A stretch of DNA of 64,000 nt, from NCBI GenBank assembly GCA_902604055.1, contig CACKXA010000003.1, positions 29,880 through 93,879 of the forward strand, read 5' to 3'. Made by a program: the position numbers and the translations under genes. The number at the start of each line of letters is the position of its first letter. The stretch's first letter is position 1. The DNA is from an uncultured Pelagibacteraceae bacterium (GTDB taxonomy: Bacteria; Pseudomonadota; Alphaproteobacteria; Pelagibacterales; Pelagibacteraceae). The notes beneath the pieces are model-generated. The model saw nothing but the letters and a program-made list of their open reading frames with translations. It did not search any database and had not been told where the DNA came from. Below are positions 16,975 to 25,439 of the stretch, piece after piece.

Positions 16975-18031
16975 GATTTACCAATCTGTTATTTTGATCA
17001 AAGTATAAAAATTCATCAATATTCATATATAATTTAGTATCTTCTCCAATATTTTTTGATTGAATGCCGTTAGATAAAGAAACCCAATTAAGGTTCCCAT
17101 TTGTAAAATGTATTAAACTTTCAGAACCACTTAGTTCAGAAATTAAAACTTTGCCATTAATTTCAACTGAGTTATTTCCTTCTTTATATGTTGTGATATT
17201 ATGAGGTCGTATACCTATCTTATATTTTCCATCTTTAATCTTTAGATTTGATTTCCATTCTACGTTGTTGTCTTCTATTTTAAATATTTCTCCACTTTTA
17301 TTTATTTCAGCTATATTCATTGGTGGATCACTAAATACTCTGGCTGAGATTAAATTTTCAGGTTTACTATAAACATCTAATGTTTTTCCATATTGAACAA
17401 CTTTACCTTCCAATAACGTTGCTGTATTTCCGCCTATCATTAATGCGTCTTGAGGTTCAGTTGTTGCATAAACAACAATACAGTCTCTATCTTCAAATAA
17501 TTTTGGCAATTCTTCTCTAAGTTCTTCTCTCAATTTAAAATCTAGATTTGCTAAAGGCTCGTCTAATAATATCAAATCTGAGTCTTTTACTAGCGCTCTA
17601 GCTAAAGCTGTTCTTTGTTGTTGACCTCCTGATAATTCATCAGGTTTTTTGTTAAGCATTGCTGATAATTTTAAAAGCTCAGCAACTTTTCCAACTCGTT
17701 CCTTTATTTCTTCGGTTTTTATTCCAGTTATTTTTAAGGGAGAAGCAATATTTTCAAAGACAGTAAAATTTGGATAATTAATAAATTGTTGATAGACCAT
17801 TGAACAATTTCTTTTTTGAACTTCTTTACCAGTTACATTCTCACCATTAAACCAAATTTCACCTGTGGTTGGTTTATCTAAGCCGGCCATTATCTGCATT
17901 AAAGTTGTTTTACCAGCGAGAGTTGAACCCAGTAAAACATTTATAGTATTTTTTTCTAATTTAAGATTAGTTGAATGTATATGAGTCTCAATTCCTACTT
18001 TTTTTTCAACATCTTTTAATTCTAAACTCAT
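16967..18031 (-). CDS. glpS: glycerol ABC transporter, ATPase GlpS-like (switch histidine replaced)
   Basis: This 354-residue ATPase starts at ATG 18031; the longer frame would run through the intergenic hairpin. Walker A is GSTLAGKTT (35-43), the signature LSGGQQQR (133-140) is canonical, and Walker B is LILLDEP (153-159). The switch region reads ATTEPQ, with threonine at 191 where histidine is expected. This defect is complementary to that of the GlpT-like partner. It is the first transporter gene after the binding-protein gene and its hairpin. Confidence 0.86.
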   Translation of the reverse strand: MSLELKDVEKKVGIETHIHSTNLKLEKNTINVLLGSTLAGKTTLMQIMAGLDKPTTGEIWFNGENVTGKEVQKRNCSMVYQQFINYPNFTVFENIASPLKITGIKTEEIKERVGKVAELLKLSAMLNKKPDELSGGQQQRTALARALVKDSDLILLDEPLANLDFKLREELREELPKLFEDRDCIVVYATTEPQDALMIGGNTATLLEGKVVQYGKTLDVYSKPENLISARVFSDPPMNIAEINKSGEIFKIEDNNVEWKSNLKIKDGKYKIGIRPHNITTYKEGNNSVEINGKVLISELSGSESLIHFTNGNLNWVSLSNGIQSKNIGEDTKLYMNIDEFLYFDQNNRLVNHG

Positions 18032-18055
18032 ATTAATAATTTGTAATTTGGTTTT

Positions 18056-18085
18056 AAAAAAAGGGGGCAGAAAGTGCCCCCTTTT
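18056..18085 (-). terminator. strong GC hairpin between glpV and glpS
   Basis: AAAAGGGGGC pairs perfectly with GCCCCCTTTT around a 7-base loop (G/C arms 18063-18068 and 18076-18081), with a U-run on the minus strand. It lies 20 bases past the glpV stop and before glpS. It is a textbook intrinsic terminator in form but inside an operon, so partial read-through is expected. Confidence 0.88.
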
Positions 18086-18104
18086 CAATTAAATTAATCC
18101 TAGG

Positions 18105-19835
18105 TTATTTCCAAGCGTCTTTAAATGCTACGGTTTTTCCCTGAGGTTTCTCATTAACTTTAGCTTTTGGCGAACCTTTTTTATTTAACCAATAAGATGC
18201 TTCTCTTGGTTTATTAAGTCTAGGTCCACATCCACCGTATGCGTTACTACCTTTATCAGCAGCTTCCATACGAGACATAACTAAGTCCATCTCATCTGCA
18301 AGACGATCCATAGTTTGTTGTGGTGTAAATGTGCCAGAGTTAACTTCTCCAATATGCTGCCACCATAATTGTGCTAGCTTCGGATAGTCTGGAACATTGA
18401 TACCTGTTGGTGACCAAACATTTCTGTTTTTTGATCTGTAGAACTCTACTAGACCGCCAAGTTCAGGCGCTCTCTTAGTAAAGTGTTTGTGATTAATAGT
18501 ACTTTTTCTCACAAATGTTATACCAACATCAGCTTTTTTAAGAGATACTGTTTTTGAAACAGCAAATTGAGCATACAACCATGCAGCTTTTCTTCTCTTA
18601 ACGTCAGTAGACTTAAACAAAGTCCATGACCCAACGTCTTGATAACCAAGCTTCATACCTTGTTCCCAATATGGTCCTTTAGGCGATGGGCCCATTCTCC
18701 ATAATGGCATACCGTTTGCATCAACAACTTTATTGTTAGGATTTTTTCCTACTAAAGATGCTGTGAAAGCTGTGTACCAGAAAATTTGCTGAGCAACGTT
18801 TCCTGAAGATAATGATGGTAGAGACTGGTAGAAGTCCATTGCCGCAGCACCTGGAGGCGCATACTGCCTTAACCACTCGTCCCATTTTCTAATTGCGTAA
18901 ACAGCGGCTGGACCATTTGTAGCTCCACCTCTTGATACGTTTGCACCAACTGGATTACATGAGCCTGGTTCCATTCTAATACCCCACTCGTCTACTGGAA
19001 CTCCATTAGGTAGTCCTTTACTTCCTGCACCAGCCATTGATAACCATGCATCAGTCATTCTCCAACCTAAGTCAGGTGCTCTTTTACCGTAGTCCATGTG
19101 ACCGTATATTCTTACACCATCAATATTTTTAACATCCTCTGAAAAGAATTTAGCTATATCTTCATAAGCTGACCAGTTTACTGGTACGCCTAGATCATAA
19201 CCATATTTTTTCTTAAATGCTTTTTGAATTTCTGGTCTATCAAACCAATCTTTTCTAAACCAATAAAGGTTTGCAAATTGTTGGTCTGGAAGCTGATAAA
19301 GATTTCCATCTGGACCTGTCGTAAATTGAAGTCCTATGAAATCGTCTAAATCTAAAGTTGGTAAAGTTACGTCCTTACCTTCTCCCTTCATCCATTCAGT
19401 TAAGTTTACAGCTTGTTGCATACGCGCGTGCGTACCAATTAAGTCTGAGTCATTTACATATGCATCGTAAATACTTACGTTTGTTTGCATTTGTGTTTGT
19501 ACAGCCATTACAACATCACCTTCTCCGATGATTTGGTGTTGTACTTTTATGCCAGTTATCTCTTCAAACGCTTTTGTAAGAACTTTAGATTCATACACGT
19601 GAGTAGGTATTCCTTCTGATACTACTTTTAAAGACATTCCTTTGAATGGCTTTGCAGCATTATGGAACCAATTTAGTTCTTTCTCTCTTTCTTTTGAAGA
19701 AAGTGTTGAAAGACTAAACTCACCATTTGACCATTTCTTGATTGCAGCAGCGTGTCCGTCAGCTAATGCAGAAGAAATAGATACGATTGAAAATGAAACA
19801 GCAACAGCTAGAAAAGTTTTAAATGTTTTAAACAT
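18105..19835 (-). CDS. glpV: glycerol ABC transporter, substrate-binding protein
   Basis: This is a 576-residue secreted binding protein of SBP family 1, the long form typical of GlpV. A signal peptide ends near SSALADGHA. Features include GEGDVVMAVQTQMQ, GAGSKGLPNGVPVDEWG and a tryptophan/aromatic-rich mature domain. The strong ribosome-binding site GGGGG (19845-19841) is unusually GC-rich for this genome and implies heavy translation. It follows glpK after 98 bases likely to hold its own promoter. Glycerol as ligand is inferred from family and the adjacent glpK. Confidence 0.87.
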   Translation of the reverse strand: MFKTFKTFLAVAVSFSIVSISSALADGHAAAIKKWSNGEFSLSTLSSKEREKELNWFHNAAKPFKGMSLKVVSEGIPTHVYESKVLTKAFEEITGIKVQHQIIGEGDVVMAVQTQMQTNVSIYDAYVNDSDLIGTHARMQQAVNLTEWMKGEGKDVTLPTLDLDDFIGLQFTTGPDGNLYQLPDQQFANLYWFRKDWFDRPEIQKAFKKKYGYDLGVPVNWSAYEDIAKFFSEDVKNIDGVRIYGHMDYGKRAPDLGWRMTDAWLSMAGAGSKGLPNGVPVDEWGIRMEPGSCNPVGANVSRGGATNGPAAVYAIRKWDEWLRQYAPPGAAAMDFYQSLPSLSSGNVAQQIFWYTAFTASLVGKNPNNKVVDANGMPLWRMGPSPKGPYWEQGMKLGYQDVGSWTLFKSTDVKRRKAAWLYAQFAVSKTVSLKKADVGITFVRKSTINHKHFTKRAPELGGLVEFYRSKNRNVWSPTGINVPDYPKLAQLWWQHIGEVNSGTFTPQQTMDRLADEMDLVMSRMEAADKGSNAYGGCGPRLNKPREASYWLNKKGSPKAKVNEKPQGKTVAFKDAWK

Positions 19836-19933
19836 TAATTCCCCCGTTTTGTTGTTATTGTTATTATTTATTTTGTAATTGGACCAAAACAGAGCAAATA
19901 AGTAAAGTTTTAATTTTACAACCTGTAGATGAA
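19836..19933 (-). promoter_or_regulatory. leader and probable promoter of the glycerol transporter operon
   Basis: These 98 bases separate glpK from glpV in a region where other neighbours abut. They carry the GGGGG ribosome-binding site and an AT-rich stretch that could hold promoter elements. I cannot place -35/-10 boxes with confidence. A separate start of transcription is inferred from spacing. Confidence 0.45.
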
Positions 19934-21415
19934 TTAATTTATTAAAGCTCGCTTTATGGCTTTAGACCATCCTTCAATTAGAATATTTCTTGATTTATTT
20001 TTCATTCTAGGGGAAAATTTTTTTTCGAGACTCCAGTTTTTAGAAATATCTTTAAGCGATTTGTAGCAACCAATTTTCAATCCAGCCATAAATGCTGCTC
20101 CTAATGCGGTAGTTTCGTGCACTTTTGGTCTCAAAACCTTCACGTTAACTATGTCAGATAAAAATTGGGAAAACCAATTGTTCATGATCATTCCCCCATC
20201 TACTTTAACAATTCGGGGTCGTAGTCCATCGTGTTTCATTGCTTCAAATAAATCGTATGTTTGATAGGCAACAGACTCGATAGTAGCTCTGACAATTTCT
20301 CTTGGTCCAGTATCTCTTGTAAGGCCACTTAATACGCCTCTGGAATTTTGGTTCCAATACGGCGCACCCATACCTGTAAACGCTGGTACTAGATAAACAT
20401 CTTTGTTGTCTTTAAGAGATTTTATCATCTTTTCAGTTTCAAAAGCTTTTTTAAAAAACTTCATACGATCTCTTAACCACTGCACGCCTGCACCTGCAAT
20501 AAAGATAGATCCTTCCATCGCGTAAGTTGTTTTTCCATTAATTCTATATGCTATTGTTGTTAATAATCTATTTTTAGAATAAATCTTTTTATTGCCAGTG
20601 TTTAATAAAACAAAAGCACCTGTGCCATAAGTGCTTTTTAACGAACCAGGTTCAAAACAGCATTGACCTATCGATGCAGACTGTTGATCGCCAACTACAC
20701 CCGTAATTTGAAATGATTTACCGGTAATTGAAGGGTGAGTTGAGCCATAATTGTCTGCACTATTTTTTACTTCGGGAAGGATATGTTTTTTTATTTTTAA
20801 AATATTTAAAATTGTATCATCCCATTTATTTGTAGAAATATTATAAATCATCGTTCTACTTGCATTAGTAGCGTCCGTTGCATGAACTTTACCTTTTGTA
20901 AGTCTCCAAATTAAAAAACTATCAATAGTTCCAAAGAGAAGTTGTTTTTTGTTCATAAGTTTTCTAGCTGAAGGAACATTATCCAATATCCATTTTATTT
21001 TCGTTCCAGAAAAATAAGAATCAATTGGAAGTCCAGTCTTGTTAAATATAATAGTTTCTTTATTTTGTTTTTTTAATTTTTTGCAATACTCTGCTTGTCT
21101 ACGATCTTGCCAAACAATAGCCTTATAGACTGTTTTACCAGATTTTTTATCCCATAACACTGTAGTTTCTCTTTGATTGGTAATTCCAATAGTTAATATT
21201 TTTCCTCTAAGTTTTTTAGCTTTTAAAATTGTGTCATTTAAAACTTTTTTTGTTGTCTTCCAGATTTCTTCTGGATCATGTTCTACCCAACCACTTTTTG
21301 GGAAAAATTGCGTAAACTCCTTTTGAGATGAAAAAACAGGTTTACCTTTTAAATCAAAAAGAATTGCTCTATTCGAAGTGGTTCCCGCGTCTATTGAAAT
21401 TATAAATTTTTTCAT
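19934..21415 (-). CDS. glpK: glycerol kinase
   Basis: This 493-residue FGGY-family kinase phosphorylates glycerol to glycerol-3-phosphate. It starts with the phosphate-binding SIDAGTTSNRAILFD, has ITNQRETTVLWDK near residue 82, the catalytic-region GVVGDQQSA near 237, the GTGAFVLLNTG adenosine loop near 258, and VDGGMIMNNWFSQFLSDI near 405. Its ATG lies one base after the stop of the small secreted protein gene. With GpsA upstream and the importer downstream it forms a glycerol utilisation module. Confidence 0.95.
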   Translation of the reverse strand: MKKFIISIDAGTTSNRAILFDLKGKPVFSSQKEFTQFFPKSGWVEHDPEEIWKTTKKVLNDTILKAKKLRGKILTIGITNQRETTVLWDKKSGKTVYKAIVWQDRRQAEYCKKLKKQNKETIIFNKTGLPIDSYFSGTKIKWILDNVPSARKLMNKKQLLFGTIDSFLIWRLTKGKVHATDATNASRTMIYNISTNKWDDTILNILKIKKHILPEVKNSADNYGSTHPSITGKSFQITGVVGDQQSASIGQCCFEPGSLKSTYGTGAFVLLNTGNKKIYSKNRLLTTIAYRINGKTTYAMEGSIFIAGAGVQWLRDRMKFFKKAFETEKMIKSLKDNKDVYLVPAFTGMGAPYWNQNSRGVLSGLTRDTGPREIVRATIESVAYQTYDLFEAMKHDGLRPRIVKVDGGMIMNNWFSQFLSDIVNVKVLRPKVHETTALGAAFMAGLKIGCYKSLKDISKNWSLEKKFSPRMKNKSRNILIEGWSKAIKRALIN

Positions 21416-21416
21416 A

Positions 21417-21605
21417 CTAATTATTTAAAATTTTTTTTTTTTCTTTTTCATATTCGTATCCGCTTAATGCACCAGATTTATAAAGATCTTGTAAAGTCTT
21501 AAGCTGATTATCAATACTAGTACTAACTTTTAAGTCTTGGTTGTCATTAGCCAATACTAAAGAGTGAAAAATTAATATTAAGAATATTAAAAAAAACTTT
21601 TTCAT
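21417..21605 (-). CDS. small secreted SHOCT-like protein
   Basis: This 62-residue protein has a signal peptide (MKKFFLIFLILIFHSLVLA) and a short C-terminal helix pair, LYKSGALSGYEYEKEKKKIL, which fits the SHOCT pattern of a leucine/glycine turn followed by Glu/Lys-rich helix. SHOCT domains are often oligomerisation modules; no role is established for this one. The ATG overlaps the gpsA stop (ATGA) and glpK begins one base after its stop, so it is coupled to both. Confidence 0.7.
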   Translation of the reverse strand: MKKFFLIFLILIFHSLVLANDNQDLKVSTSIDNQLKTLQDLYKSGALSGYEYEKEKKKILNN

Positions 21606-22648
21606 CTAAATAAATCCCAATTTAGTTCAAGCTTTTTATCTTTTGTAATTGCATTGATCATAGCAAGCATTAAAGGTAGCTTTTTTTCATCGAAATCTTC
21701 ATTGACTTTCTGTCCTATTTCTTTCGCAAGATCAGCCCCCTCAACGGTTATATTTTCCATCTTAGTTTTTTTTGCCTCGGAGAATTTTAATCCTTCCCCT
21801 ATATATGCTCCCATTTTTGCGTTTCTGCCACCTCCAGAACTAACATATAAATCTCCTAATCCAGCTAAACCTTTTACTGTTTCTTTTTTTCCCTTGAGAT
21901 GCTCTACGAAGATTTCCATTTCATAGATTGATTGCTTGATTAAGGCTGATGCAGTATTAAGATAATTTTTTTCTCTAACTTCAATAGATATATTTTTACT
22001 ACATAATCCTTTAGCTGCCCCTACCGCCATTGAAAAAATATTTTTTATAGCCGCTGAAACTTCCACTCCCTTAAGATCATCAGATGAAGAGGTGTGATAA
22101 TAATTAGTATTAAGCATATTTGCTATTTTTGTAGCAATCTTAACTTTCTCATTAGCAATAACTACGCTACTGTGAATTCTATTAGCTAACCCTGCTGCTA
22201 AACAAGGACCACCAACGGCAGAAATATTAACATTGGTTAATCCTTTTATTTTTAATAATCTTTTAAGTTTATCAACTAATAATTCGTATTTATTTTCATG
22301 TATACTTAATCCCTTTGTTAACAAAAGAATATCAGGTAGTTTTTTATCTTTAGCTATTTTTACTAATTGTTCTGAAACCCATTCAATGCCTTTTGAACTA
22401 ATTCCCAAAACTATTAATTCAACTTTTGATTTAAATAATTCTTCAAATTCATCAAATTTAAATATCTTTATTTTATTGGGAATCTTAATACCAAGGCTAG
22501 GATGTAAATTGTTATTTTTTTTTAGATTCTCGATAAATTCATTTTCTAAATGAGTGCCAACAATATTTGTATCATGATTATTATCTAAACAAGGCAGGGC
22601 AAAAGCACAACCCATAGCCCCAGCGCCTATTATTATAATTTTAACCAT
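21602..22648 (-). CDS. gpsA: NAD(P)-dependent glycerol-3-phosphate dehydrogenase
   Basis: This 348-residue enzyme interconverts glycerol-3-phosphate and DHAP. It has the N-terminal Rossmann motif IIGAGAMGCAFA, a GPCLAAGLA segment near residue 147, the catalytic-lysine segment EVSAAIKNIFSMAVGAA near 200, and GLGDLYVSSGGGRNAKMG near 270. Several motifs deviate from standard GpsA. It is fused into an operon with glpK and lies one base after trkH, so it may act in the oxidising, catabolic direction. A GpsA-like paralogue with altered specificity is possible. Confidence 0.84.
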   Translation of the reverse strand: MVKIIIIGAGAMGCAFALPCLDNNHDTNIVGTHLENEFIENLKKNNNLHPSLGIKIPNKIKIFKFDEFEELFKSKVELIVLGISSKGIEWVSEQLVKIAKDKKLPDILLLTKGLSIHENKYELLVDKLKRLLKIKGLTNVNISAVGGPCLAAGLANRIHSSVVIANEKVKIATKIANMLNTNYYHTSSSDDLKGVEVSAAIKNIFSMAVGAAKGLCSKNISIEVREKNYLNTASALIKQSIYEMEIFVEHLKGKKETVKGLAGLGDLYVSSGGGRNAKMGAYIGEGLKFSEAKKTKMENITVEGADLAKEIGQKVNEDFDEKKLPLMLAMINAITKDKKLELNWDLFR

Positions 22649-22649
22649 A

Positions 22650-24062
22650 TCAATCTTTAAAAAATATTTTTTTGATTATTAAAAAAATAGATATTAGCTC
22701 AATTTTTCCAATAATCATAAATATAATCAAACTTATTTTAGAAGTTGTTAGTAAATTTATAAAATTTGTCTTTTCATTTCCAAACATAGGGGAGTTGGTA
22801 GTATTTGTAATTGCTAAAATAGATAATTTAAAAGACTCTTCAAAATCTATATTATCGACTATTAGTATACCTGAAAGAATAAAAAGACTGATAAAAAAAG
22901 ATATAAATATTAAAAATGAAATCTTAATATTTTCATCAGTAATTTTTTTTTCAGAACTAAAAATATTTTTATTAATAATACTATTTGGACTAATCAATTT
23001 TATGATTTCTGAAGATGCTGTTTTTAACAGAATATATATTCTAGTAAATTTGATACCTGAAGTATTAGATATTAAGGAACCTCCAATTGAAGCAATTAAA
23101 ATAAAATATAAGCTTAAGTTATTGTCAGAATCTATAACTGACAAGCCAGAATTGCTTAAAGAACTAATTACACTTATAATTATATCTAAACCACTATAAT
23201 TGTTAAAATAAACAAGTAATATAAAAATTAAAGCTAAAGATATTATGTATAAATCTTCACTGTGATTTTTTGTAAAATACTTTTTTTCAAAAATATTCAA
23301 AATTAGAAAAAAATTTAATAATGAAATCAATAATGAAATAATGAGTACAATTTTTTGAATATTTGATTGAATGATTAAATTTAGTGAGTTAGTTGGTAAA
23401 AAACCACCAGTCGAAATTAAACTCATGGAAAGATTAAGCGAATTAAACATTCTTACCCCAGAAATATTTAACGCTAAAAAAATAATTAAACTTAATAAAG
23501 AATAAAGTACAAAAATTTTAAATAATAAATCTTTGATATTGTTTTCAGAATTCACACTACCATCTCCTGAAAATGTTAAATCATTCATTTTATAGTTAAA
23601 TTGCTTGTTTGAAAAAATAAGTATCAAGAAAAATAAAAAGTACAATCCACCAATCCATTGAGATGTTGAGCGCCATAGAATTAATGTCGGGTCGAGATAT
23701 TTGATATTTTCAAAAATTGAAAAACCAGTTCCCGTAATTCCGGAGATAGACTCAAAAACAGAGTTTAAAAAGGTAACTTGATAATTGCTTAGATAAAATG
23801 GTAATGAAATCAAAAATGAAGTTAATAAATATACTAAAATAATGAGGAGTAATTGCTCTATAAAATTAATTTTTCTTTCAGATTTTTTTCCAAAAATTAG
23901 AAGTACTATTCCAATAGTGAATGAAATAATAAGTGTCATTATATAAGAATTAATGCTTAAAAAATAATCAAAATAAGACGAGTATAAAATATTTATAAAA
24001 GCTAAAATGCTTACTGGAAAGCAAAATAAGCCTAAAAAATAACTAATTCCTTTGAAATTCAT
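22650..24062 (-). CDS. trkH: TrkH-family potassium uptake channel protein
   Basis: This 470-residue membrane protein has about ten spans and four pore-loop-like segments: SGITGTGFSI, STGGFLPTNS, SSLSNSGLSV and ITNTTNSPMFG. It should form the K+ pathway across the inner membrane with TrkA as cytoplasmic regulator. The fourth loop lacks the glycine I would expect in the filter. It starts two bases after trkA and is followed one base later by gpsA. Confidence 0.86.
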   Translation of the reverse strand: MNFKGISYFLGLFCFPVSILAFINILYSSYFDYFLSINSYIMTLIISFTIGIVLLIFGKKSERKINFIEQLLLIILVYLLTSFLISLPFYLSNYQVTFLNSVFESISGITGTGFSIFENIKYLDPTLILWRSTSQWIGGLYFLFFLILIFSNKQFNYKMNDLTFSGDGSVNSENNIKDLLFKIFVLYSLLSLIIFLALNISGVRMFNSLNLSMSLISTGGFLPTNSLNLIIQSNIQKIVLIISLLISLLNFFLILNIFEKKYFTKNHSEDLYIISLALIFILLVYFNNYSGLDIIISVISSLSNSGLSVIDSDNNLSLYFILIASIGGSLISNTSGIKFTRIYILLKTASSEIIKLISPNSIINKNIFSSEKKITDENIKISFLIFISFFISLFILSGILIVDNIDFEESFKLSILAITNTTNSPMFGNEKTNFINLLTTSKISLIIFMIIGKIELISIFLIIKKIFFKD

Positions 24063-24064
24063 TG

Positions 24065-25438
24065 TTAGATTGAGCTTACGCTAAAAATACTTTCAACTTC
24101 TTTTAGCTGTTCTCTTTTAGCTAAAAATACTACAAGGTCATCTTTCTCAAAGATAAAGTTAGACCTTGGTATAATTACTTGATTTTTTCTTACTATTGCT
24201 CCTATTCTTATATCTTCAGGTAAATTTGAGTCTCTTATACTTTTACTTAACAACTCTGACTTTTCTAAAATTTTTCCCTCAATAAATTCATACTCGCCAT
24301 CTAGTAGTGAATAAACTGTTCCGATTGTTCCACGATGCACGTGTTCCATTATTCTAGAAACAGTTGTCATTCGTGGGTCAACAAGATCGTCAATATTTAG
24401 AGAGTCTTGAAGTAAGCTATAATTAGTTTTATTAACTATCGCTATTGTTCTTTTTTTTAATCCTGTTTTTTCAGCCAGAACACAAGCCATCATATTATTT
24501 TCATCGTCATTAGTTAAGGCTAAAACTGTTTCGGAGTCCTCAAGATTAGCTTCTTTTAAAATATCTTCATCTAAAGCGTCTCCATTGATAACAATTGAAG
24601 AAGATAGTTCATTAGCTATTTCTTCAGCTCTTTTTTTATTTTTTTCTATTATTTTAACTCTTACATCTTCAAAGTTTAATTCAAGCATTTTGGCTAGATT
24701 TAATCCGATATTACCGCCACCAATTATTAAAATATTTTTTGCAATTTTTTCTTCATGTCCAAAAGACTTAAGTATTGGATTTAATTGATCGCTGCTCACA
24801 ACTAAGTAAACATTGTCATCTTCTAAAATTTTATCATTTTTTTTTAAATAAATAAATTTATCTTTTCTAACTGCTCCTAAAATATTAGCTTTAAAATCTG
24901 GAAACTTTGAAGTTAAATCCTTTAAAGGAATATTTTTTATTGGACAATTTTTTTCTATCGCAATTTCTAACATCTTTACCTTCCCCTGACCAAAAGGAAC
25001 GTTATCTAAAGCTCCAGGAGCCTCTAACCTTCTATATAAAGATTTTGCTACTTCTAGCTCTGGTGATATAATTACATCAATTGGAATATTTGATTTATTA
25101 TAAATTTTTCCCCATTTTCCCTCTAAAAAATCTTTAGTTCGTATACGTGCAATTTTTTTTGAAATATTAAATAGTGAACTGGCTAATTGACAAACAATCA
25201 TATTTGTTTCGTCATTTCGAGTAACAGCTATAACCATATCTGCTTTTTCAGCTCCAGCACTTTCAAGAACACTTGGTAATGATGCTCTTCCAACTATTCC
25301 TTTAACGTCTTGGGTGTCATTGATTTTTTTTATATCTTCTGAGGACTGATCTATAACTGTCACAGAGTGACCTTGCGCTGATAATTGTTTACTTATTGAA
25401 AAGCCAACTTTACCGGCTCCACATATTATTATATTCAT
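24065..25438 (-). CDS. trkA: Trk potassium transport regulator TrkA
   Basis: This 457-residue cytoplasmic protein contains two RCK repeats. Each begins with a nucleotide-binding Rossmann motif (ICGAGKVGFSISKQL at the N-terminus, IIGGGNIGLNLAKML near residue 238) and ends with a TrkA-C domain. It gates TrkH in response to NAD(H) or ATP in known systems. It sits one base after ntrX, matching the common alphaproteobacterial order ntrY-ntrX-trkA. Confidence 0.94.
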   Translation of the reverse strand: MNIIICGAGKVGFSISKQLSAQGHSVTVIDQSSEDIKKINDTQDVKGIVGRASLPSVLESAGAEKADMVIAVTRNDETNMIVCQLASSLFNISKKIARIRTKDFLEGKWGKIYNKSNIPIDVIISPELEVAKSLYRRLEAPGALDNVPFGQGKVKMLEIAIEKNCPIKNIPLKDLTSKFPDFKANILGAVRKDKFIYLKKNDKILEDDNVYLVVSSDQLNPILKSFGHEEKIAKNILIIGGGNIGLNLAKMLELNFEDVRVKIIEKNKKRAEEIANELSSSIVINGDALDEDILKEANLEDSETVLALTNDDENNMMACVLAEKTGLKKRTIAIVNKTNYSLLQDSLNIDDLVDPRMTTVSRIMEHVHRGTIGTVYSLLDGEYEFIEGKILEKSELLSKSIRDSNLPEDIRIGAIVRKNQVIIPRSNFIFEKDDLVVFLAKREQLKEVESIFSVSSI

Positions 25439-25439
25439 T

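Noticed and set aside
22672..23199. Plus-strand ORF of 175 codons
   Set aside because: It is fully antisense to trkH, whose family motifs and spacing to neighbours are clear; the product has no recognisable pattern.
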